Assembly (NCBI GenBank): GCA_006937955.1 | Contig: SSNP01000136.1 | Location: forward strand, 658,235 to 722,234 | DNA from: Pachypanchax playfairii | Taxonomy: Eukaryota > Chordata > Actinopteri > Cyprinodontiformes > Aplocheilidae | Direction of reading: 5' to 3' | Length of the DNA stretch: 64,000 nt | Shown: piece after piece, positions 1-11,065 of the stretch | How positions within the stretch are numbered: the first letter of the stretch is position 1 | Layout: each line of letters starts with the position of its first letter | Position numbers and translations under genes: made by a program | The notes under the pieces: generated by a model | The model's database searches: none | The model's input: the letters and a program-made list of their open reading frames with translations, nothing else | Told to the model about the DNA's origin: nothing

Positions 1-152
1 GGGGGGGGGTCTGCGGCGGCGGCGGGGGAACGTTACGACAGTGAGCTTTCACAGGGGACCAGTAGGGGGAGAGCGAGAGCAAAACTTACTTAGTTCTGCT
101 TTAAGCTTTCTATTCTGCCTTTAGCTAATTCAGCAAATTCATTCAGCTGCAT

Positions 153-565
153 TTAACTCACTTTTTTCAGCTCCCAGCATTCACACTGCATTTCAGGAAG
201 CAGGAAGTCTTCAAACAGGGTGCGGGACAGACGGAAGTAGCGCTGGAAGCAAACCTCATCCATATGTAGCTCCTGGAGCAAATGGTTTAACTCCTCAAAC
301 TCAAAACACATCTGAAGAATGGGGTGTATCCATAAACGGAGTAAATAAAGCCCAGCCACTCTCTCTATATGATCCGCCATAGCTCCAAACATCCGCTAAC
401 AAATGAAGCCCCGCCTTCGCGCTCTTTTTAACGGTCCAGCATTACGAGCTTTAACGCCTATGCGCTCTGACTGGCAGGCATTATAAGCTTCAACTTTCAA
501 ACGTCAAACTTGGAGCGTTATGAGCGTTGCTTGACGTTGACAAAGTGGCCGGTGTGAACGCACCA
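153..565 (-). mobile_element. PIF/Harbinger transposase remnant
   Basis: A 79-codon minus-strand frame (392 down to 153) resembles the N-terminal region of Harbinger/HARBI1-type transposases: a W-x-HP motif, then a stretch reading LLQELHMDEVCFQRYFRLS, the conserved block ahead of the catalytic domain. The frame stops after 79 codons and no DDE catalytic part is visible before the window edge, so this is a fragment or a first exon. Upstream on the same strand (about 550-565) lies GGTGCGTTCACACCGG, which resembles the termini of fish Harbinger elements. The family call rests on memory of the motif. A domesticated HARBI1-like gene exon is possible but less likely given the surrounding repeats. 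Confidence 0.6.
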
Positions 566-600
566 TAATAAAGAACGATTCACGGCATAAAACACACGGT

Positions 601-1114
601 AAGTGTTCATAAACAAAGAAATGACCATTGGGGGGGGGGGATTCAGAGTATCTGAATCAGAAATTTGCTGCTGTTTTTCTTATATTTTATTCAAATGTTG
701 AAATTGTCTATATATGACTATTTTTAGACATAAGATAAATAATCAAAAATACTTTTTTTACTGTTGTTTTTTTACCTTTTATAGTAGTAAAACATAGTTC
801 AGATGTTGCATGAATCATTGAAACATGAAATACGTATTTACATCAAAGTAATTGATCTGCTTGAAAACCCTTTTTACACAAAATGCTGGATTTTTATAAA
901 AGTTGCTCTTTTGTTCTGCAGATTACTAAATAACAGAGGTAGAAACATTTTTTTTTTTTGCTTTTGAAAAAAGAAAGATTAAATTTTGTGCTGATGGTTT
1001 CAGAATTCACTTGGTCTTTGGAGAAAATATTCTGTGGGCCTTCAAAAATCAGTAAAAATGCTAAATATCTCTGGCACTGAGCGGATATGAAATCTGAAAG
1101 TGGCACTGAATGAG
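601..1114. other. AT-rich intergenic stretch, nothing recognised
   Basis: Contains a short G run (about 631-640) and several T/A runs. I see no supported exon, RNA gene or terminal repeat. Confidence 0.5.
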
Positions 1115-1576
1115 TTAAAGAGGCCATTCCTACAAAAAAAAAAATTCTGAGGTTTCTGTTGAATATTTTAGCTCCACATGTGTTCTTACCTTCATAGTGG
1201 GTGTGAAAACAGGTCAACAACTTCTATTAGTTTAAATCTCTCAAACTACGCAGGTGGCAATAAAACCTGAGGCCTCCCAAGTCCGAACGGCCTGTATCTG
1301 TTTCGTCAAAATTCCTTTGTTTGTTAGTATTTGGCAGCTCCCACAGTTGAAACCACGCCTAGCATGCTGCTTGCTAAAAGCTGTAGCACAAGATGTAGCA
1401 AACAGGAAGACGCAATGTCTGGTGTTGCCATGAGAAGCAGGGCAGGAAACAGTATACCTTGCTCTCATAGGCTAGTTTGTTAGCCAATCTGAGACCAGCA
1501 AAATGTTTCATATTACTGGTTAATACTTAAGAAATAACCACAAAGTCCTGAAATTTGTATGAAACGGCCTCTTTAA
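1115..1576. repeat. TTAA-flanked inverted-repeat MITE
   Basis: The ends are inverted copies. The left end is TTAA-AGAGGCCATTCCTACAAA; the right end read in reverse is TTAA-AGAGGCCGTTTCATACAAA. Both are bordered by TTAA (1115-1118 and 1573-1576), the target duplication typical of piggyBac and Kolobok superfamilies. No transposase frame lies inside, so this looks like a non-autonomous element of about 460 bp. The superfamily is inferred from TTAA alone. Confidence 0.55.
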
Positions 1577-1689
1577 ATTTTAGTTTTGTGGTCATTTTTA
1601 TCAATATTTTACTTTTTATCTTATTCACCAGCATTTGTTATAACAAGCATAGAAGAAAATAAAATTTGTCTTCCAATACATTGCCTTTT

Positions 1690-1793
1690 TTTGTGCGGTA
1701 GAAATATTGGCATTGGTACTTGGTATTGGTGAGTACTCTGATCCAAGAATTGGTATTGTATCGGCTTGAAAAAGTGGTATCGTTGCATCCCTA
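1690..1793 (+). repeat. hAT-type MITE right-end fragment
   Basis: Ends in GAAAAAGTGGTAT followed a few bases later by GCATCCCTA, matching the right end of the complete element at 23779-24122. No matching left terminus is visible upstream, so only the right end remains. Confidence 0.5.
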
Positions 1794-3036
1794 ACTTTAT
1801 GAATCCTGTTTAATCTTGTTTAGCATCAGTGGGAGGACACAGAAAAGCCTGTCTAAGGCAAAGCTAAAGACCAGCTGTTAGGTGGCAACACTAACCAGCA
1901 AAAAGTAACAAAGTGAAGAAATTATCCATTATCCATTTTGCTTGGTTGATCAACTATTTAGCCTTACCTAATGAGCTATTATTTTCTACATTTTGATCAA
2001 GAAGAAATGGACCTAACCCCATAAAACTAAATATGCCATATTTGTTTCTACTTCTTTAACAAGATTGGTACATTTTTCAAAAACATGCAGTTGAATCTTC
2101 TACTTGCCATCTGGTGGAAGATCTAAGTACTACATGTAGCAGGTTACATGTACCTACTAATTAAAATATAGATATGTTATACTACTAAAATATTTTTGAA
2201 AATATTTAATTCTTTCAGTATTATTTGATGTATTGGGGTTTAAAGGTCTATTAATGTAAATACAACCCATTATTCACTGTTATGGGGTATGACAGAGAGA
2301 CAGACAGACAGACCCACTCTGAACTGAATTGAATTCTCAGAATAATTTGTTACTTCCTATCGAAGACAAACAAAACAAATACTTATTCAACTCCCTTTCC
2401 ATGTTCCAGTTTTCTTTCTGAATGTCCCTCTTTGTGGGTTTTCCACGGTTCAAACAGCATTCTGCAGCATTTAGGTTTCTCAGCTCGGTTTGATTACAGC
2501 TACACACAGGAGGTCTACTGCCACACTGTTTTCTTTACCTGGGCCCATAACTCCTGAAAACACACAAACACTTGGGTTGTAAATGACCTGTTCATCACAC
2601 AGTGACAGGAGTGGAGACTCTTGACCCTTGGTGGGCCAGGTGTGCAGATCGGGACGAGTCGTGGCGTGCCAAGACCTGTTGGCATGGTAACACAGGTCCG
2701 TGGAAAGTTCTGGAATCCGTCGCTGCTGGCAGGACTGAGCTCCTGAGTGCGACCGGTATTGGCTTTGCCTCCAGCTGTTTCTTTACAGACATGATGAACG
2801 CCAGCAAGGATCGAGGGCCAAGATCAGCCCAGAAGTGAGTCTGGCCACACACAGGCCACTTAAACACACACACACAGAGTCAGACAAGCTCACATGCACA
2901 TTTCTTTCAATGAGAGCAACATTTCAACAAATCTATCTGGTCAGAATTAACTTATTGCTTATTGCTGCCTCTTTGTTGTGTTTTTTCCTTTGGTTAAATG
3001 TATGTTTTGTATTTAGATATTAGCTCCATTCTTTGT
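1794..3036. other. intergenic; GC-richer island with a candidate exon at 2789-2834
   Basis: Mostly unassigned sequence with a GACA-type short repeat near 2296-2312. Bases 2595-2840 are visibly GC-richer than their neighbours. Inside is a 46-bp segment (2789-2834) bounded by a pyrimidine-rich acceptor ending ACAG and a GTGAGT donor. I cannot attach it to a protein family. Confidence 0.3.
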
Positions 3037-3725
3037 CAGTAGCTACGTTTACATGGGCACATTTAATTGGAATAAACGCCCAATCGGAACAAAAATACGT
3101 CATGTAAACATGTAAATCAGAATGTTTTGATCCGATGCAGCCTGATCAGAATGAAATTTCCTTCCGATCGAGAGGGGTGGTTTTGTCCGATCGTCATTCG
3201 GATAGACGTGCATGTACACACCCATTCGGAATAAAGGGGTGAAAAAAGCCCACTGCGCATGCGTAGAACTTCAGCGTGACGTCTTTCCGCTTTCGCAAAC
3301 CCAAGTAGAAAACATGACGGGAGGTAAACAGTAGTGGTCTGCTGGCGCAGTCATCCTGTCATCCTGCTCTCCTCTCCTGTGGCAGAGGAGCAGTAGTAAT
3401 ATGTATTCTGCCTATAGCTTGGTTAATGCGACCAGTAAAAACTCAAGCATAAAGGTAATCACTCGCAGAAGGTCCATATTGGGGAAAACGTGAGTCAGCT
3501 CGAGCAATCGATGGGATGGGAAAGAAGCGCAGAAAGGATGGAGTTTGTTTACTTTTTTCTTCCATGCTCAACTTATTTAATCTGACTGAGTGCTTGGTGC
3601 ATGTGTACTCATGGCATGATCAGATCATTTCAGTTAGTGGCCATGTGAACAGGGATTTGGGAATTCCGATAGACCAAGATTTTAATCAGATTGGGAAAAT
3701 TTGGCGCATGTAAACGTAGCTACTG
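3037..3725. repeat. inverted-repeat MITE, about 690 bp
   Basis: Perfect 19-bp terminal inverted repeats: CAGTAGCTACGTTTACATG at 3037-3055 and its reverse complement at 3707-3725. The flanks show no convincing target-site duplication, so the superfamily is unassigned. Internal sequence near both ends shares further short motifs (CATGTAAAC, TCGGA/TCCGA). The internal 65-codon frame at 3516-3713 has no recognisable domain. Confidence 0.7.
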
Positions 3726-5030
3726 TTAGTTTCTCTGACTTTTTAAGATAGAATTGTCAAATGCATAAATCATTGTGTGATGCTTTTAGAATTAATATCT
3801 TACCTCTTTTAAATTCCTTTATTTACATATATGTTTTAAACATATTGTGTAGAAAATGATACCTGTGTATTCATTTTAAAACAAGTATTTTCATTTTTTA
3901 TGTACCATATCAGTCAGTTTTGCTCCTCTATAGTCCTTCCAGGACAAAAACTTTACTGTTTGTTCTTTTTTCTGTGATCAAAAAAACAAAAACAAATCTT
4001 CGTTTGAATTAATAATACTGTGACACTGTTTTATTCTATACTATGATGTTCTTGACTGAGGAACCTTTGAAGACAGTGTCTGTGAATAATTGCTGTGTTG
4101 AACCGACCCACCACAGCAAAATAAACTCGCCTTCTTTTGTTTTTCTTGTGTGGTCGACGCTAATTCATTGAGCAAAAGAGTAATGGGAGGGAATTCTTTG
4201 GAGGCTCCAAGTCTGCTAATTCTTTACCTTCTCAGGACCGGAAAAAGTGGCTGCGGAAATTAAAATTTATTGAAATCTATTTCTGTGGTAAAGCTGGCCG
4301 TGTTTCTTGAAGAATCAAATCCTTCTTGAAACTTTCACAGAGAGTTTTGGTCAATGAGGAGGTGAACTGTGTTTGTGATTGAACCCAGAGCAGCAGGAAT
4401 GTGTAGGTTTTTTAGATTGATGGAAACCTGCACTTAGAGGAACTTGTAGATTATCATGCAGGATGTGAAATATAAACTAATTAGCAATTTGTTGTAATTG
4501 AAATGAAAACCAGTTTTTGTTCAGGAAGGTATCATGAAGAACATCACTTGAGTATCAATGTTTCAGTGTTTCTGCAGAATGGGGAGGTTCTTTTTTGTCT
4601 GGGAAATTACACAAAACGTTAAACTGAAGTCCCTTTAATTTAGTAGAAATATTATTTTTTTATTTAAGAAAAAAATTAATTTCAGTGCAGATTAAAATCT
4701 CATCAATTATCAATCAATCTGCCTGTGACAGTGTAATAAAACCACCTCAGCAGCCTATTGCAGAGGTGCAACGTACAGATCTGAAGTTAAGTTATACATA
4801 TCCGACACTATAAACTCCTTGATGTGATGATTTCTTAGTTTTACCTCTTACAGCTCTTTAAATTAAACCTGAGGCTCCATGCAAGGCTCTTAAAAAATGT
4901 AAGAAAATACTTAAAGAAATTAGACATGGTGGTTTTAAGTTATTGTGGTTTGTCCACAGGATAATGGTAAAGACTGAAATAAAAACAGAAGTTGGCAAGA
5001 GTTGAACAAATTAAAGGGATATTTCAACCA
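3726..5030. other. intergenic, no gene recognised
   Basis: AT-rich sequence. An AATAAA within the segment near 4120 could be a polyadenylation signal, but no upstream coding exon is supported. Nothing else stands out. Confidence 0.4.
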
Positions 5031-5069
5031 TTTTGAAATATGTATTTATCCAGAAGTTTGAAATAAAAA

Positions 5070-5500
5070 AAATATCTTCGATAGCTTCCTGAATGACCTC
5101 AGTTCAAAGAAAGCTTACATTTAACAGGCCTGATGAGCAAACAGCTTGTCAAAACACAGCTAGACCAGAGTGAATGGTAAATGTCCTGCATTTGTATAGC
5201 GCTTTTGTAGTCATGCAGACCACTCAAAGCACTTTCACACTACAGGTTTTACATTTACCCATTCACACAACCCGACATGTAAATCGGGGGGAGAAGGGAG
5301 GGGCTAACACTCATACAACCCAATACACTGATTGGGGGGCTACATGGGGTTCAGTGTCTTGCCCAAGGAAACCTTCGACATGTGGTGGCGGATGCCGCGA
5401 TCGATCCACCAATCGATTGGGAGATGACCGCTCTACCCACTGAGCCACAGCCACCCCTAGAGTAGATTACTGCTATCTTAAAACAACTCCAATATCCTAA
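5070..5500 (-). repeat. foldback-family arm (copy 1, inverted), interrupted
   Basis: Read on the minus strand it begins GGAGTTGTTTTAAGATAGCAG and later contains an AACTGAGGTCATT-like block and a GATATC/AAGATAT end, as do the arms at 6645, 10545, 13106, 54236 and 54996. Its opposite-orientation partner is about 1.1 kb downstream at 6645-6800. It is split by another repeat (5174-5455). Confidence 0.55.
5174..5455. repeat. dispersed fish repeat inserted in foldback arm
   Basis: Starts with the phrase TGTATAGCGCTTTTGTAGTC and ends near TCTACCCACTGAGCCACAGCC, both of which I associate with a very common teleost interspersed repeat. AGAGT occurs on both sides (about 5168 and 5459), a possible short target duplication. 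No coding capacity. Confidence 0.55.
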
Positions 5501-5597
5501 ATTTCAAAGTGGTTTAATCCTATTTTGTGAAGCTTTACAGTGCCATTAATTTTATATGATACAATTATTTCCATTATTTAAATTTACAAGATAAAAA

Positions 5598-5670
5598 GAT
5601 TAATACTTTATTGATCCCTCTTAGGGAAATTATTGCTCTGCATTTGACCCATCCACCATTTTGTACGACG
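5598..5670. repeat. short repeat fragment (TTTATTGATC family)
   Basis: Matches, with substitutions, the start of the insertion at 56035-56262: both contain TTTATTGATC followed by CTCTGCATTT and CCATCC. A fragment only. Confidence 0.5.
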
Positions 5671-6044
5671 TCCGTACAAAACAGATGTTACCAGCACCAG
5701 CAGAATTTATTCTAAGGCTCAATTTCGGCAGGATTTGCTTAAAATTTCTGCTGAAACAACTGTGTAATCTAAAAATGACAGCAGTGTAAAGTAGTATTTC
5801 GATAAAATGCTGTGGAATTTTGGAGATGTGTAATCTGCCAGTGTCCTTTGTCCATTTTGATCATATCAGAACAGTTTCAATCCAAATATTCACAGCAATT
5901 AATTCGAACGTTTTTTTTAGACCTTTACGTTGCTGTTAGTGTCACATGACATGATTATTTTGATAGATCTTCAGAAACACCTGCAGGATGTGACCCAGGG
6001 ATGCACTGGAAGGGCAACATTCTGCTGCTGCTCGTGATATTTAC

Positions 6045-6570
6045 CTCTGACAAGGAGCTAACATTTTTGCGAGCATTTGTACATTTGTTTGTTTGTCTGT
6101 TAGCAAGATAACTCAAAATGTATTGGATAGGATTATATTTTCAGGAAAAGTTACAAATGGCCTGAGGAAGATGTGAGTATATTTTGGTGGGATCCGGATC
6201 ACCGTCTAGATCCAGGAATTTTTTCTATGACTCTTCATCATTGTGACATTGCACTGTTTTTTAACAAAGCTGCATGTAACTCCACAATAAATGGTCCAGG
6301 TGGGTTCCCAATACGATCTACTTGATACCAAGGAGGTTCACAAAAAACGCTATTACCGAAAAAAAGAATTTGCTCAATACCTACTGAACTAATTGTCAAT
6401 CCAGTTGCTGAAGGTTTTTTTATGATCAAGGAATCTTATAATGTAGCATATAACATACGTATAACAAATTTGAAACTGTGATTTTTGGTGTAAATAACAA
6501 TATGGGGGAAACTAAGGTGTCTGACGAAGGTCTGCGCTTTGCGAGTGCTTTTCTTGTTACACCTGTAAAT
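6045..6570 (+). repeat. dispersed repeat ending GGTCTGCGCTTTGCGAGTGC
   Basis: Contains TGTTTGTTTGTCTGTTAGCA near its start and GAAGGTCTGCGCTTTGCGAGTGC near its end. Related sequence recurs at 14210-14300 (end part) and 31495-31760 (both parts). No target duplication or transposase recognised, so the class is not assigned. Confidence 0.5.
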
Positions 6571-6644
6571 AACTGCTGACTTTCATGTAAATAAACATGT
6601 AATGAAACAAAAACCAGACTATATAACATTCATTCAAACTACTA

Positions 6645-6800
6645 TGAAATTTTGGAAATTGAAGTTATTTTCAGATGATTCTACTCCATTTTGGTCTGAC
6701 TTGACAGATTACTGGTTAGCCTAGTAAACTCAATTTCTCCCAACTGAGGCCACACAAAAAAACTACCTACAACAGGTAAGATAGCAATTACTTAGAACTT
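6645..6800 (+). repeat. foldback-family arm (copy 1, forward)
   Basis: Forward-orientation partner of 5070-5500. Shared landmarks in the same order: GAAGTTATTTTCAGATG, TTTTGGTCTGACTTG, CCCAACTGAGGCCAC and ACAACAGGTAAGATAG. Confidence 0.5.
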
Positions 6801-6824
6801 TTTTTTCAGATACATACTTTAAAT

Positions 6825-6882
6825 ATATATACAGTGTGTATATATATGTATATATATATATATATATATATACATATATGTA

Positions 6883-6923
<41 letters not shown>

Positions 6924-6930
6924 TGTAATA
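6825..6930. repeat. AT microsatellite with internal duplication
   Basis: Two TA-repeat runs, each followed by the same ACATATATGTAATATGTA unit, indicating a tandem duplication of repeat plus flank. Confidence 0.9.
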
Positions 6931-9900
6931 TGTAGGGTTTGCTGATATTTTTAAGATAAGTTAAAAGCCACCATGCTGCTGTAGGTCATGCAAGGAAAAA
7001 TCAGTCTGTTGCTATTAAAGTTATTTCTTTCTGTTTGTTGTTTTACAGGAGAAAGAAAAATCACTTTTTCCAGAGAATGTGTTGCCATATTTAAATATTC
7101 TAATCCAGATGACTTTTTGGGAAATGTAATTACAACATTTTATTTGAGGGGTTGTTTAAACCTTCACCACAGACAGAAGGGTGAAACGGTGAAGTTTCCC
7201 ACAGGGTTGGTGATATCTAAGCCAAAGAAACCACACTATCTAAACTTTTTAACAAATGGGAGAACATTTTTTAATGTGGTAAGCATAAAGTGAGTTTTAT
7301 TTTTACGAATGTCTTTTATGTAATGTCTTACTATCTCTGTCCAGTAGCCAACTGCTTGAAAGCCTGTTTTGATTAAACATGACTGAAAGACTTCCTCTCT
7401 TGTGTCCCTTCACGATGCAGAGTTGGTGGATATGGTTGGCTGCAGTCATAACAAGCATTTTCTAAATAAAATTCATCTGATGACAAGCTCGGACAGATTG
7501 AATGCCTGACAATGTTTTCAGGCCAAGCCTTTGAAGATGCTGTCCACTGAGAGCTTTTTCTCCCACGCTAGAAAGAGAAAATAGAAAAAGAAATGAACAT
7601 AATTTAGAAAAGCAACATTGTTATCATTGTGCAAACAGCTGGACATATAGTTTCCTCAGAGGGCTACAAAGATTTAATTGAATTTGCTTCAAATTATTAT
7701 GTTGTCACTTCAATTTCACTTTAACATGTAGCATTGTTTATCTTAGAGCCTGTGGTCTCTACATTCATCATGTCTATTTTCTCGCAAAGTTTAGCCAATA
7801 AACTTATTTCTGTTTCCTCATCTCTCTCTTTCTCTGCAGCTGATGTTATAAGAACATCTTTTGACTGGCAGCATTCGCATTTTCCCAATCAAGCCGCTAT
7901 CTTGTACGTCTGAAAGTTATTGAAAGGTGACAACAGTTTCCCTTACTAGTTTGCCTCTCTGCACCACACTGAGTCTGACAAGCTGCTGAAAAATAGGACC
8001 AGGTTGCATTTCAGCCTCAAAAGAATGTGCAGCGGCTGAGAGTAACTCTGTGGTCTGCTTCGGCATGTTTGGTCTGGCTCCTTGGAATATCACGTAGTGT
8101 GCCATTCAGGACCATGGGCATGAACACCAAAGAGAAGTGCTAAGGGCGTTCCTACTTCGGACCAATATTGATGCCAAAACCTAATAGTGGCACCTTAATC
8201 AGTCTCCCTTCTAATATTAGCTGTGTAGCTTTTTTCTCCAGGGTGGCGGTTGGTGCATTTGGCTTGGTGCATCCTGTCTGACCTTAAATCCAGCACTCTG
8301 GTTGTGTGAAGCACCTCTTGGTACCTTCACCAGGCAGTACTTTAACAAAATACAGCATTAGCCTTGTGTGTGATGCTTTTGTACAGAAAATAATACCAAC
8401 AATTATGTCCAAAATATCTTTGCGTTGACATTAATCCATTAAACAGTTGAATTATTTTGTTACTCTGCATGTCAAATACATTAACTCTTTGAGCTATTGT
8501 AACCATATGGTTTGATCATTATTTTCTGTTCAGAAAATCTCAAAGAGCTGGTTTCACTTATATTAAAACCAGAAGTTCCTCATGATGGAAGGCTAAAGGG
8601 AAAAAAAGTCTGGTTTCACAGAGGAATAAACAGCGTGTCTCAAAGACTGTATTAACTGAAAGAGGCTAATGTTTAACAATGCCCCACCTGGCAACTGCAG
8701 CATTACCGTTTTGTGCCCTTCTACTATTTCACCTGTGCTGAATTTGCAGGAAAACTCATATCCTCACCCCAAAGAGAGAAGAGTGTCAATTAGATTCGAA
8801 GCCTATCTCCGGTCAATCAAGCCACCCAGCCTGCACCCTCACTGTAAAATTAAGATTCAGGTTGATATAGCCAGTAGTAGTCCAATATTTGTTCTTGTTC
8901 TACCTCTAAATGTCAACGATTTATCATTCAAACATCCTCAGGATTTTGTGTATAGGTACTTTTGGACCTCAGGTTCAGCAGGCTTGATCCTCAGCCAGAG
9001 ACAATATCAAATTTGTGCCAAAAGTCCAAGCTGTGAACGCTTGTCTGAGAATTACCGTAAATCCATTTGCTCACACCACTAAGAAGTTCAGAAAGCCACA
9101 GGCCTGCTGTTTGCCATCCCTGTGGTCCTTTACAGGTAGCCACTGAGACTTTCTGAATTATGATCTTCGTGCGTGCATAGGAGAGGAACGCAGGAACAGA
9201 GCTGAATGGATAAAAGCTTAGCTGTTGTACCTTATTTTCTTCAATGGATAAGGACTGTGGCGGTCAGTTAACTCACTGTTGATTAATCTAACTCTTTATT
9301 GGGAATGATGGTGATGATTAATGGCCTATTATCCTGCCATGCTAGTTGTAATGTTTGGTTTTCATATTATTGGATATGATTTCTGTTACTGTTACATAAA
9401 TAATAGTACATTTGAATATACAGTGTGCTTTTTTTTTGCTTTGTTAGGCTAAAAGTCTGTAAGTCGTATTATTATTATTAGTCTGTAAACATAATTAAAC
9501 TTTGCTTGTAAGTCTTTCATTTAAACTCACAAAAGATTTGGCTTTGTGCATTGTGCTAATACTCATATATTTGATCTTTGTTGGAACTGTGTCACAGTTT
9601 ATCATGTTTATTGGTGGTCCATTCTTTGAATTAATTGTGTTGGTAAAATCTATCAAGAATAAGCACGAAAATGTTTTTAAGTTTCCTTTATTTTCTGTCA
9701 CAGATAAAGAAAATATTTAGAGAGGATCCAGGAGACGAGTCATACACCACTCTCACCAGGAGTTCCCAGCAGGGTCCTGGATTCATACATCAAGGTCTAT
9801 CGCTGGTCGTCGGCCCCTGCCTAGGCCTCTGTGATGGGGAGGGACTGAGACCAAGAGGGCTAGAGGAGACAACACACCATAGCTGTGTATAACTGCACAG

Positions 9901-10480
9901 TGAGTTCTTTCGCTCTTTGCCATGTTGAAGCAGACCGCAGGATTGCAGTGTTTACTCAAGAGCCGGTGTATAAGAGAAGAGTGGACCACCGGCAGTCACC
10001 ACCCGCTGGGTCTTGGGCAGGACCTGGGGCTCATCTTTGTTGAAAATGGCTCTGGAACATGCCACCGCCCACCAGGTGGCCTATATTTAGCAACAAACTG
10101 AAAAACCTCTTCATTCTTAAAAAGCTGTTTAGATTTCCAATAAGAAGGGAGTTCAGCGGAGGACGAGTGGGGATGCTGCACTCCTGTGCTCTGAGAGGCA
10201 TCTCGGTCGTTCGTAGCTAATCTGTACATGGAATTTACATGACATCTAAACTGGGAAGTGGATCAAACTGATAAAACATTCTATGAAAAGAGATTTGCTA
10301 ATAAATTGGACTCAGTCATGATTAATTATGTCAACTTAAACACCAAATCATTAAATTAAAATTGTAATAAATGTAGTCAATCTTTTGGCAACCAATTTTA
10401 TTCTCACTTTTCTTTAAAATTCACAATCTCAGAAAAACTTGCTCTGACAGTTATGTTTTTAATTTAAAAAAATATATTGA
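6931..10480. other. 3.5 kb intergenic, no gene recognised
   Basis: Open frames here, including 137 codons at 8669-9082 and overlapping short frames at 9495-10229, show no recognisable domain, signal peptide or supporting splice sites. 9700-10230 is GC-richer than its surroundings and may be an old repeat or exon remnant, but I cannot assign it. Confidence 0.4.
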
Positions 10481-10544
10481 AAATTGACAATTAAAATCTT
10501 TTCTGCTGACTATTCTGCAACTAAACAAAGGCTAGTTCAGATCA

Positions 10545-10625
10545 GATTGACAAGCTAACAGCTACTCTAAGTGGGGGGAAGACCAGAAAGGATTGCTGCA
10601 ATTTTAAAACAACTCCATCACAGAA
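10545..10625 (-). repeat. foldback-family arm (copy 2, inverted)
   Basis: On the minus strand it reads GGAGTTGTTTTAAAATTGCAG, then TTCTGGTCTT, and then a GTAGCTGTTAGCTTGTCAAT block, matching the arm at 13106-13260 about 2.5 kb away in opposite orientation. Confidence 0.55.
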
Positions 10626-10657
10626 TTTCATAAAATTCATCCATTTTCTTTCTCTTG

Positions 10658-11065
10658 TCCACAGTCAGATCACTGGGGCAACAGATTCAGGAAACCAAGA
10701 TCTGCTCACCAGAGAATCTCTAACTCTTCCTGAGGGATCTTAAGGTGTTCTCAAGCCAGAGAGGATACAGTCCCTCCAGTAAGTTCTGGTTCTGCCCAGG
10801 GATCTCATTCCAGTGGGATGTGCACTAGCCATTTGCCTGAACCACCTTAGCTTGACGCTTTTATGCAGAGGAGCAGCGGCGCTACTTCAAGCTCCCCAGA
10901 TGATTGCGCTCCTCACCTTATCTCTAAAAGGCTGAACCCCACCACCCTATAGAGGAAGCTCATTTCAGCCACTTGAATCCAGGATCTCATTCTTCCAGTC
11001 AATATCCAGATCTCATGACCATAGAGGAGGCTTGAAATGTGGACAGTGAAGTAAATCAAGAGCTT
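10658..11065 (-). mobile_element. degenerate LINE-derived fragment
   Basis: Carries phrases such as GAGGAGCAGCGGCGCTACTTC, CTCCTCACCTTATCTCTAA and CAGATCTCATGACCATAG. I recognise these, from memory, as part of a non-LTR retrotransposon region that is abundant in teleost genomes, usually with its coding sense on the other strand. No open frame remains. The family name is not assigned. Confidence 0.5.

Noticed and set aside
8669..9082. 137-codon open frame on + strand
   Set aside because: No recognisable domain, no signal peptide, composition like surrounding non-coding DNA, and no flanking splice or promoter signals.
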